From Leucocoprinus leucothites (taxonomy: Eukaryota; Basidiomycota; Agaricomycetes; Agaricales; Agaricaceae): DNA of 64,000 nucleotides. Below, one piece after another: positions 1 to 9,826 of the stretch. A model generated the notes under the pieces. The model saw nothing but the letters and a program-made list of their open reading frames with translations, ran no database searches and was not told where the DNA came from. The DNA is taken from the NCBI GenBank assembly GCA_013368445.1, contig JAACJO010000007.1:620001-684000 (forward strand). Reading direction: 5' to 3'. Made by a program: the position numbers and the translations under genes. Every line of letters starts with the position of its first letter. Within the stretch, counting starts at the first letter, position 1.

Positions 1-2172
1 TCAACCTACCCGAGGAGTTCTCTCAGATGCAAGCAAATGGCTCTGCATCGGTCGCCTTGATGCTGGAGCAGATGTACACTGCCATCCTCTATCCGTTTGA
101 AGATTTGTACAAAAAGAATGTCCAGGAGCAACAACGCAAAGCACAAATGGCATCAAGACAAATGTCGATGGGTCAGCCTGGCCAGATGCGAGGAATGCCT
201 CCAAATGGAATGCAGCCTGGTCCATCTCAAATGCAACAGATGCAACAGATGCAACGCGGCCCAATGCCCCCAATGGGTATGATGGGTCAGCTAATATCGA
301 AATCCAATGGTGCTCACCTTCTCAACCCAGTGAACCATACACCACAAACCCCTCATCAGAGGCCAGGCTCGACCGCTCTCAATGCCCAGATACCCCCTCA
401 CAACATGTCGTTACCACAGTCAACTCCTCAACCTGGAATGACACCCACGGGTGACTCAAATCTCTTCGATAATGACATTCAGGGAATCAAGCGGAAATTA
501 GACCTGGAGGATGCAGAAGGGAAACGTGCGAGGCAAAAGACTGGTGAGTTCACTTGTGTTATTTGTGCCGCCCCTTCGGTTTATCCCCCTTGCCTCAGAC
601 CCCCTCGAGAGTGGTCAAGCAAATGGTGAAGTCCCTGCTACAGCCCCTCAGAGTTCCGGACAGACGCGAACACGCCAGCCTCTCCGGCGCAAGATAGAAT
701 ACGTGCCCTGGGCGCGCGAGTTAGAGACGTATGGTGGTCGTGATCTCCGGATGATCGAACATGAATACAGCACGATCGTGCAACGAAGACCTTTGCGAGA
801 CATTAATGACTGGGGAACAATTGACATTGAAGGTCTCCGAATGTCTATTCGCTCGAAACTGCCGACAGAGCTATCGTACGCTTTGACGACACTCACCATC
901 CTTTCAACAATGCGTGGTCAGAACCCAGGTTCTGGCTTCCCGATTTTCCAATGTCCTGATCTCTTTGACGATTTGCTCGACTTTTTGGAGGAGGAAGCTT
1001 TCGGGGAATTGCAGGATAATTTATCGAACGACACGTCGGCGGAGATATCCCTTATCACAACACACCGCGAGCTTCTTAACGCCATTTACGATGACGAGTT
1101 AAAACCTTTTGCCGCGCTGGAAAGTCACCAGGGAAGCAAGGACCCTAACATGGGACCTAGTCCCCGATCAGGAGACATTATCCTCGCCATTGTCAACATG
1201 TTGCGGAACCTCTCTATCGTTTCAGACAATTGGCAATTCCTTTCGCGCCATGATAGACTTATAGATGCTATGTTACGTCTTTGTACCATCCAATTGGTCA
1301 ATGGCTTGCCGGCCCCTGCTTCACCAGCCCTTTCCTTGTCCGACCTAGTTCAAATACGCAAAGATACCCTTTACACCCTCGTCAATCTTGCAGCTTTTAT
1401 CGCTCTCCCTCCCCCTTCATCGCCTTCAACCCCGGCCAGTCGAATGTCAAAACGGGCATTCGAGTTAGTAGCGTCATACCTTGTAGATGCTACTGAGGCC
1501 GTTTCCCCCTTTACGTCTATCCAGGCTACAGGACAACAGCTTAATGCTGCCTCGAAACCTTCAGCCCTTGCCGACGCGGCTCTGGAGGTGTTTACCCGCT
1601 TCAGCCACTCTGATGCTAATCGCCAAATCCTTGTCCAAACGATACCCAAAGCTCACATCAAGCAATTATTTGAGGCGCTCGTCCATCGACTTCCTTTGAC
1701 AGACATGGACTTCCAGCTTTTGGGGCGAGAGGCATGGCTGAGTTACTTAGAGAAAACAGTGATGGCACTGTATTGTCTCGCTTTCCTCGCCCCGCCTTCC
1801 CTCAAACAGCATCTGAAAGCTGACCGAAAGCTCGGGTTCAAGACTGTTATGTTCCGACTGGTGCAAAAGTTCTTGTCAAACCCCAACCCTGAATACCGAA
1901 TGTTGTTTTTCCTTTGCTGCCGCCGAGCTATCGAGACAATGAAGGTCCTTGACGATGAGGGGGATTTATTTGATACCACCGAGACGACAACGACGACGCT
2001 GGCCTTTGGTATGGGCTTTGCGGACTCGAGTGATAATGTGATGGAGAGCGGGAGTGGTCTACTAGTAAGTCAGCGAGATGCGGCCTGGGATATTCTCATG
2101 ACGAGGGAAGTCGCTGCCGATGAGAGCATGTTCAAGGAGCTCGACAGTCTTGCACGGGTAGAATGTCAGTGA
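1..2172 (+). CDS. SWI1: SWI1-like ARID subunit of SWI/SNF (5' partial)
   Basis: This is the 3' part of a SWI/SNF chromatin-remodelling subunit of the Swi1/ARID1 type, acting in the nucleus; the start lies outside the window. The frame opens at base 3 with the end of an ARID domain (LPEEFSQ, then the last helix ending LYPFEDLYKK). A Met/Gln/Pro-rich linker with repeated QQMQ units follows, then a Lys/Arg patch (GIKRKLDLEDAEGKRARQK). One 55-bp intron (544-598) joins the frames. The second exon carries the conserved Swi1 C-terminal block, including RRPLRDINDWGTIDIE and LPTELSYALTTLTIL, a helical repeat region expected to hold the remodeller together. Codon 553 of that frame is followed by TGA at 2170. 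I am confident of the family from the ARID remnant plus this block; it could be named by orthology with animal BAF250. Confidence 0.85.
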
Positions 2173-2527
2173 GGAGAGTTTCGCTCGAGCATCTATGAGT
2201 CCGTTATGTAATTTTGTACTATGATAATTGCTGTCTCTGCTGTTTTTTTTTCTCTTCAAAATCTTGTTGCGTCGGTTACCTACTTACACCAGTATATTAT
2301 ATCGATGATCATTGGCCGTTTCGCAATGAATTATGGCAGTGCTTTGTGGAACAACACCTAAGTTATTAGAATCATTTATGGAGCCCTGTCTCCACGTGAC
2401 AACAGGTGCAATCGAGTTCCACAGTCACTGAAGCTGTTTATATAACCTTTATATAACCTTTAGGCCTCAGCCGCAATGACCTGAACTCCTGCGTCCGAAT
2501 TTACCTTGTACCGTCACGTCACCCCTT
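2173..2527. other. Intergenic, SWI1 3' end to arrestin gene promoter
   Basis: No gene is visible. It holds the 3' flank of the SWI1-like gene and the promoter of the next gene on the same strand, including a doubled TATA-like unit near its end. Confidence 0.6.
2440..2461 (+). repeat. Tandem 11-bp TATA-like direct repeat
   Basis: The unit ATATAACCTTT occurs twice without a gap, 67-88 bp upstream of the ATG at 2528. It may act as a doubled TATA element for the arrestin-like gene; that role is inferred from position only. Confidence 0.5.
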
Positions 2528-4604
2528 ATGGCAGATTCACATCCCCCTCCTACATATTCACAAGAAGATCCGACTTCTCTTGATCAAGGAACCCTCCAGC
2601 ACGAATTGGTCCTACCCCATGGGCCAGAAATCCTCCTATTACCGACTGTCGACTGCATCAATTTTCAGAAAGGCTATCTGGGCGCAGAAGATGAGCGAGC
2701 CGCTATAGAGGGAGAAATTCAAGTGAAGGGTGTTGATCAAGACCGCTGGTCAAAGCTGTAAGCGAGCTACCAGGTTGCTACGAAATTCAAAGTCTAATCG
2801 GTCCTTTAACACTTGCTTCAGGACTGTGTTACTTAGGACATGCGAAGCTGCATATGACGAGGAAATTGAGTTGAACTCGAAAGAACTTATTCTGCATACA
2901 CAGAGAACACGCGATCCTTTCCCGACGACCTTTTCTTTCTCAATCCCCGTTCCGCCGGATACGCCTCAGTCCATCCAAACACCTCATTCCTCGCTAACAC
3001 ATACCCTGACTGCTTCTTTGCATCCCAACGATGAGTCTACACCAATCATTTCGAGAAGCATCACAGTCTACACTAGGCGATATACTTCTCATGCGCATAT
3101 GCTCCCCATCTCTCCCGAGACACATCGGCTTGAGGACCCAACACGCGTGGAGATTCAATTACCTCGCTCCTCATTCAAAGTCGGAGAGCCAATACCAGTC
3201 TATGCTACCATTCCCCCTCCGCCCACAAGTATTGTTGTGGACAGGGGCCTCAGGCTGAGAAACATGCGCGTCGAATTGGTCAGGGTCGTTAAAATCAAGC
3301 GCGGAACTGCGGATGACGCATACTTCGAGCTCTGCCAGGAAGAGGGTGTAAATCCACTAGCTGGTACCAATGACGACCGCGCAGGTACTTCAAACGGCAC
3401 TTCTGGTAGTAATGCCACATGCCTTTCGATGCAGTCGCCAACCAAGGCGTCCCTGTCCCCTCTGTTTCCCAATTCGCCATACCAGACCGTAATTGCACGC
3501 TCTGGTGCTTCTTGTCGTTTCCATTCATCTCGTCCCATTCGTCTCCGATTCGTACTTCATCCACCTTCATCTTTGAGATCGCCGGCGATGACCCAGAGCA
3601 GTCTTCCGGGAAGTGATTATGGAGAGATCGGGTTTGATGCAGATATTGCATCAATATCCCAGACAACCTTGCTCCATTCCGTCGTGTTCTATCTCAGGGC
3701 GTATGTATCATTCCTTGATACGAAAGAACAGTCGGAGCGGACATCTACACTGATGATTCCCCTTAACGTCCTTCCTCCACCTGCTCGTTTACCTGAAATC
3801 TCCCAAACACTTGATGATGCCTATTCCAAGAAACATGACCGGCCTCCTGTCAAGACCAATCGGTACGACGACCATGAGTGGGCTGCTCCTCATTATTCTG
3901 AGGGTGAAGCAGGTCCAAGCATGCCTTCTGCACCTCCGCCATTTGAAGAAAGAGATGCCCCCCCACCGTTCTTCAGCTCCGCCGCAGAAGCTTCAACATC
4001 GAGTAGGCTTCCGACATTCCTCGAATCTGAGAGAGAAGTCCTTCTACCAGATTCGGCCTTCACGTCTTCTGATCTTCCCGCATCAATGTCCGTTATCATT
4101 GAAGGGGAAGGGGTCGAATTTGGTTTCCATGCTACAGATCAGTTTGACGGACACTCGGAGGATATGCAGAGATCAATGACACCGCCACCATCTATGGAAA
4201 TGGCTGTGGGAGATACTGATTTGACTGCGCTAACAGAGATGCAGGAGCCATCACAAGCAATCGAGGCGTTGACGTTGGCGTTGGATCAACACGAGGATAG
4301 TATGGTTTCACAGGACCAACCGCCCCCCCCTCCTGCTATGGATGATCCATCAGATCCACCGCCTTCAATAGATGATTCAACATTCAGACGGCCAGATCGC
4401 CTGGAACATTCATCCCCTTCTCACTCCCCTCCGCCGGTACACGTTTATCATGACGAGCCGCCTATCTTACATCCACCACCTGGGCTTCCTCCAACAGACA
4501 ATGTGCAGGCGACGCCTGGTCATGCTCCTCCGCCATATCTGAACACAGATGGACATCACAATCAAGAAAATGTCATTAGACCGCCTCCTTACTACATAGA
4601 TTAG
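2528..4604 (+). CDS. Arrestin-related trafficking adaptor (ART)
   Basis: Predicted alpha-arrestin of 670 residues that would recruit a Rsp5/Nedd4-type ubiquitin ligase to plasma-membrane transporters to trigger endocytosis. Exons are 2528-2757 and 2822-4604. The N-terminal 300 residues read as a beta-rich arrestin fold (for example the FSFSIPVPPDTPQS strand region and VRVELVRVVKIK-like strands near residue 240). The tail is long, disordered and very rich in Pro, Ser and acidic residues. Three PPxY ligands for WW domains are visible: PPTY at about residue 7 and two PPPY motifs in the last 25 residues, the second four residues from the C-terminus. The exact ART subfamily cannot be told from sequence alone. 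The gene converges with the Rab5 gene, with 180 bp between stop codons. Confidence 0.75.
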
Positions 4605-4784
4605 CATGATTTTGTTCCATCGTTGCATCGACCCTGTCCTCTCTAAAGCGAATATATTCAGAAGGATATTACATGGACCATTGAATAGAAAGTGATGCAA
4701 AGCAATAATAGAACATCATCCAAGTCATGAAACGGGAGAACAATCGTATGCATAATAAAGGAGAAGAGGGTTCCGTGAAGGAGA

Positions 4785-5875
4785 TTAGCAATTGCAAGCG
4801 TCTTTCGTCTTCGCTTGATCGTCTTGCAAGTTGACGTTCTCCTCTCTTGCATTGTTTCCACGACCGCCAGCGCCTGGGCGACCAGAGTTATTGCGAGATG
4901 CAGCTAGGATGTGCTCGATCGGGATCTTTTTGGCTATGTACCAGCGGTGGTTGTATCAGAAAGCTTCGTCTGATGAATTGATATTTACACCCACCGATTT
5001 CCGTGAAGACCTCGACGATTCCTTCCCCAGTCTTTGCACTAGTCTCGAAAAATAGGAGACCAGCCTCTTGGGCATATGCCTGCGCCTCCTCTCTTGGAAC
5101 CTGACGCAGGCTCTCAGGTTCGCCTGGAGACCCAGGAGTTTCTCCCGGGGTTGCAGTTGCATCATCAGCCTCGTCCTCAGAGTCAGGAGATGAGGAAGCG
5201 CCAGACGAAGAAGAGGACGATTGCACAAGATCAACTTTGTTGCCAGCGAGAGCGATGACGATATTCGGGTTTGCCTGCCGTTGTAGTTCTTTCACCCATG
5301 ATTTGGCTTTCTCTAAGCTGGTGGCTTTGGTGACATCATAAACCACAACTGCTGCCTGTGCGTTACGGTAATACATGGGCTGTTGTCAAGAGAAAGAGGT
5401 TTGAGGGGTTGATAAGGTGAAGCTATTAGCCAAGAAATCTGTGGACATACTGCTAGTGAATGGAAACGCTCCTGGCCTGCAGTGTCCCAAATCTCATAAC
5501 GCAGGATACGATCCTCCAAACGGCATTTTTGTGTGAGGAAGGCCGCACCAATAGTTGGTTCCTTGTTAGGTTGGAACTCGTTGGAGACCTAGAGGCATTC
5601 AAGAGGTGGAAGGGATGAGCTGAAGATGTGACGGCTGCAGAGAGACTTGACGCACAAAGCGAAGGACAACTGAAGATTTCCCGACAGCTGCTTCACCTAC
5701 GTGGATAAGGTATTAGCGCCCAAATTTGAGGAATAAACAAAGAGGAAGTCAAAAGGAGGGGAGGGTTTGGAAGAGGATGGAAGGGTCGTGGCGATAGTAA
5801 GGAAATTTGCATACCTAGAAGCACAAGTTTGACCTGAACGGACTTGTCTTGAGATCCTGAAGCTGTTTCAGCCAT
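4785..5875 (-). CDS. YPT5: Rab5-type small GTPase (Ypt5/Vps21 family)
   Basis: Early-endosome Rab GTPase, predicted 257 residues in five exons (5815-5875, 5656-5696, 5451-5588, 4995-5379, 4785-4933, read from high to low). All G motifs are present: GEAAVGKS (P-loop), the effector loop ending EPTIGAAF as in Rab5, WDTAGQE, NKVD and ETSAK. It ends in KDACNC, a CXC geranylgeranylation signal. Rab5 proteins are usually about 210-220 residues; the extra length comes mainly from a Ser-rich then acidic insert of about 35 residues between NKVD and the helix before ETSAK. The assignment to Rab5 rather than another Rab rests on the effector loop and the AxxGKS P-loop. Convergent with the arrestin-like gene, a possible functional neighbour because both act in endocytosis, though adjacency may be chance. 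Confidence 0.92.
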
Positions 5876-6798
5876 GGCAAAGAATATAAAGGAAAATTGA
5901 GTGAGGAGGAGAAGGTGGCTATTGATGCAAGGGGGTTCTGTGAGGCAGTGTGGTCCTCTGCTGATTGTTTGTCTCTGTGTTTGCTTCACTTGCCTTTTCC
6001 GCCCTTGGGTTGCCGTCGTCCCTTTTGCAAGATTTCCTCACACCAATGAAACTGCTCGGACACACTGCACTGGCTTTGTCCTGCTTGAAAAAAGGTTGCT
6101 TTCGCAGTTTCTTAAGCCCTAGGAATTGTTGATCAATCAACGAATATGTTTGTCTTCACGGTAGTTCAAGTTGACACCAGTAACCTAGGTAACAAATTCA
6201 TTACCCGTGTTAGGCTCTAATATATTCATCAGGTGTACACTGCGGTCGCTACAACCGTATATATTACTTTGGCAAATTCTGGTCTGTTGCCCCCAGGCCA
6301 TCTAAACGACTATAAAGGCGAACATGGACCGGGGATGAACGTTAAACAAAAGACTACAGCGCCTCTTTATACTAAGATCGAGAATACTACGTCATTGTAG
6401 CCATACAGAACTGCTGAGCCTTGCCTCTTGCTCAAACCAGTGGTGCTTTTCTGCTTGCATACTTTCACGCGGTAATCTGATTCTGCGAAATAGGTCAGCA
6501 AAATGATGCATCAAACGTGTGATTTTCAGGGCGGATAGTCTGAATCTGGCTGGAACAAGAGAATCCAACTGTGGTCTGTGTGTGGCTCTTAAGTAGGACC
6601 AGTGTGACGTAGTATATGTTTCTTCGAGCTCCAGGGCACGCCGAAGTGTGATGCAAAACGAGTGTTGGATGCTCCTACCCTCTCTGAGGAGGGGTGGTGG
6701 GAATGCGGGGAAGAGGTGGCCTGATTGGGATGATCTAATATCGGGAATCGGGATACTAAAGGAGGAACGAGGTGAATATTCCTTTGCCTTGACACTCC
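5876..6798. other. Divergent intergenic region, Rab5 / acyl-CoA synthetase
   Basis: This 923-bp stretch separates two divergent genes and should contain both promoters. I see no convincing coding exon, RNA gene or repeat in it; the open frames here lack conserved motifs. Confidence 0.5.
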
Positions 6799-9496
6799 AT
6801 GGCTGCCCATTTCACTTTCACTCCGACCCCAGCAAGTATACCCCCGTCCAACGTTGTCTATCGTCTCAAGGATTCTCCTAATGCTTCTGTCAATAGTCAC
6901 CCTCTGGTAGATATTCTATCATCTCAACTTGTTTCTTGAATTCTGAAGTCGCGCCCACAGAATCCTCTCGACTTCATTCTGCGTGCTGCACAAATATACC
7001 CTGACAAGGTGGCATTAGTTCACCCTAATGTCGAATATCCGGTACAATACACATTCGCTGTTTGGTCCGTGATTCATCCGAGAGCTTGCACCCCACATTC
7101 TCAACTGCTTTCAGGGCTCAACGCATCCAGAATCTCGCATATGCGCTCATCCGGGCAGGTGTTAAGCCTGGGGATCGTGTCGCAGTTATAGCGCCAAACT
7201 CGTGCGTTCCATTCTGTTTGCCGTACTCATGTTGTTTACCAGCCTCTTCTTAGTCCCCTCATTGCAGGTTAGCAGGTACTCCGTTACTTGTCTGGGTTAT
7301 TGGCTCATGATGATCTCCATAGATGCCCACCATGGTGTTATTGCCGCACGAGCCGTCCTTACCCCTATCAATACCCGTCTGAAGCCTTCCGAGGTTGCAT
7401 ATATCCTGGAACACAGTGGTTCAAGCATCATCCTCGTCGATTACGAATATACCCATCTTATTCCACCAGGGACGAGGGTTCCAGTCATCGTCTCAAAGGA
7501 TACTGGCCGAGCTGATGATCCATACGAAACCCTCTTGGCCGAAGGTCGCAGGTTCAGTGAAGAGAAGTCTTGGGGTGGTTTGGTTGCTGAACCGGATGAG
7601 AATGCTGGGGCAGTCCTTTGTTATACGTACGGACATTCTTTTTGAGCAGTCGCAGAAGTTACTGAAAGTGCTCTTTTCCTAAGCTCGGGAACCACGGGGA
7701 GGGTAAGGTCCATTTGTAAACAAGCACTCAGATTTGCTCAAAGAAATGGCAGCCCAAGGGTGTCATCACTACGCTGAGGGGTGAGTATGTCGAGTTGTCC
7801 TTACTGCTGTTGACTGAGGTAGCATCCACCGGCCTAGGTTCCTACTTGGCTGCTATCGCAAATGCCTTTGAATGCCAGTAAGCATGAAGGACCAAGTCCA
7901 TGATGATTCAACTTTGTTAATTGTAACCCAGAATGAATCGGAATTCAGCGTATCTATGGTGAAGTTCACAATGCAGTCCGATATTTTGTTCCAAATTCTG
8001 ACAGTCGAGACTTCACAGGATTCTTCCTATGTTCCATGCTGCTGGTTGGACATTCCCGTGGTCCAATGTCTTCGCCTTTGCCAAACAGGCGAGATTTTCC
8101 CTAAAATTATTTTCATACAGCTTTCTCAACGTTACCACTGAAGATCACGCTCAGGACCGTAAATTACACGCAGATATGGAACCACTTCCTCCATTCCGGC
8201 GTGACACACTACTGCGGAGCACCTACAGTCCAAGTAATGCATTCGATAATACAGCTACAATGGTTATACTGATAACTTCCACAGATTGGTGTGGTTAACG
8301 ACCCGCAAGCTCGAAGGCTGCCACAGAATGTAACAGCTGTTATTGGTAAGCCCAGTGCTATTCTCAATAGGTTCCGGGCAATTGTTGATCGTAAAAAAAA
8401 GCTGGTGCCGCGCCTACTGCCCATCTTATTGCTGAATTAGAGAACATTGGATTCAAACCTGTCCATGTGTATGGCTTAACGTCAGTGGTATTCCTTAATT
8501 CCTTCGGGTAATAAGCTGACATTTTACTGAAAGCGAGGTAAATATCTATCTATGCACCAGACCAAATATTGACTTCTGCAGACTTACGGTCCTTTCACGA
8601 GGAATTATGATCAGCCCCACTGGGAAAATCTCTCCCTTGAAGAACGCGCACGTTTAATGGCCCGTCAAGGGCAAGCCTTTGCTACTGCCCTAGGAGTTCG
8701 TGTAGTCTTACCACCCGCGGATGATGATAAGAATCCGGTTCTTCGCGATGTACCCCGAGACGGTAAAACAGTGGGAGAAATTGTTACTAGAGGAAATATC
8801 GTCATGAAGGAAGTGGGTTGCAGTTTCATGTTCGCCGTCAGCTGTAAATCAATGGCTATTTTCCCAGTACTTCCGTGATCCAGAAGCCACTCGCAAGGCT
8901 TTCCATGGTGGATATTTCAGATCCGGAGACTTGGCTGTCATGCATCCCGATGGCACCATTGCTGTTGTGGACAGAAGTAAGGATATAATTATATCAGGCG
9001 GAGAGGTAATTGGTTACTTGTGCTGTCAACTCTTCTCCATCTGACGGTCCCTTTGGAATGCAGAACGCCTCAAGTCTTGCCATTGAGCTGGGTCAAAACT
9101 AATTAATTCCCGGATAATTATCACTTACTTACCATTTGACCGCTCTATCACGCAGAACTGGCAAGTCATCCTCATGTACTAGAGGTCTGCGCTGTTGCGC
9201 GTCCTCACCCCAAATGGGGAGAACGACCCATGGCCTTTGTTATCTTACATCCACAGCATGCTAACAAATGGGCCGGCCGCCACCACGAATTCGCCAAAGA
9301 TTTGAAGGAGCACGCTCGAACGAGGTTACCAGGCTTTGCTTGTCCAGAATGGGTGGAAGTCGTCCCAGAGTTGCCCGTAAGTTTCTTGACATTCTACAGA
9401 TATCTTTGTATTTTTCGTGGGCTCATATGTCAATAGAAAACCTCTACAGGGAAAATTCTTAAGACTGAACTCCGGAAAATAGTCGTGAAACTCTGA
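6799..9496 (+). CDS. AMP-forming acyl-CoA synthetase/ligase, 19 exons
   Basis: Member of the ANL superfamily that activates a carboxylic acid as acyl-AMP and transfers it to CoA; the substrate is not clear. Predicted 570 residues. Exons: 6799-6906, 6961-7064, 7115-7201, 7254-7267, 7323-7626, 7684-7702, 7754-7781, 7838-7877, 7932-7958, 8019-8088, 8144-8233, 8285-8345, 8402-8480, 8534-8537, 8582-8812, 8868-9005, 9064-9091, 9156-9376, 9437-9496. The spliced product has the P-loop YTSGTTGRPKGV, MFHAAGW, the A5 motif YGLTETYGP, the A7 motif [10 protein letters not shown], the hinge [12 protein letters not shown] and the A10 lysine in KTSTGKILK. The start was chosen because it joins in phase to [16 protein letters not shown]; the first 36 codons are the least certain part. 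Intron 10 has a GC donor at 8089. Every phase adds up, so despite its fragmented look I do not think it is a pseudogene. No clear peroxisomal or mitochondrial signal; it ends KLVVKL-like basic. Confidence 0.88.
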
Positions 9497-9826
9497 TATA
9501 AGATGATATACACACATGTATATATATTTAGTTATAATCTTATCCGAAGTTCTCTAAAGTCAGGTAAAGGCGAAAATGAACGAACGTAGCGTTCCTTGGA
9601 ATGAAGGGATCCAGACATAATGCTTAAAGGAGAGTTGCAACATGATCCAGGCCCAAACTAGTATAGATACAATTGGGTACATTAGGGAATGAGGATGAGA
9701 GGATATAGTGATTTGACACATTGAGGGCATACAAGTGATAAATATCGGGAAGGAGAACATGCCATAAAAGCAAACAACGCGAAGATTCAAGTGAATAAGA
9801 GTCGGTAGAAATCCTGTTGGCATTGT
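9497..9826. other. Convergent 3' intergenic region
   Basis: A 330-bp stretch between two convergent stop codons. Apart from AT-rich 3' flank sequence (a TATATATA-like run near 9520) I see nothing in it. Confidence 0.5.

Noticed and set aside
6799..9496. Acyl-CoA synthetase as a pseudogene
   Set aside because: The frames look broken at first, but nineteen exons with valid splice sites give an uninterrupted 570-residue product with all catalytic motifs.
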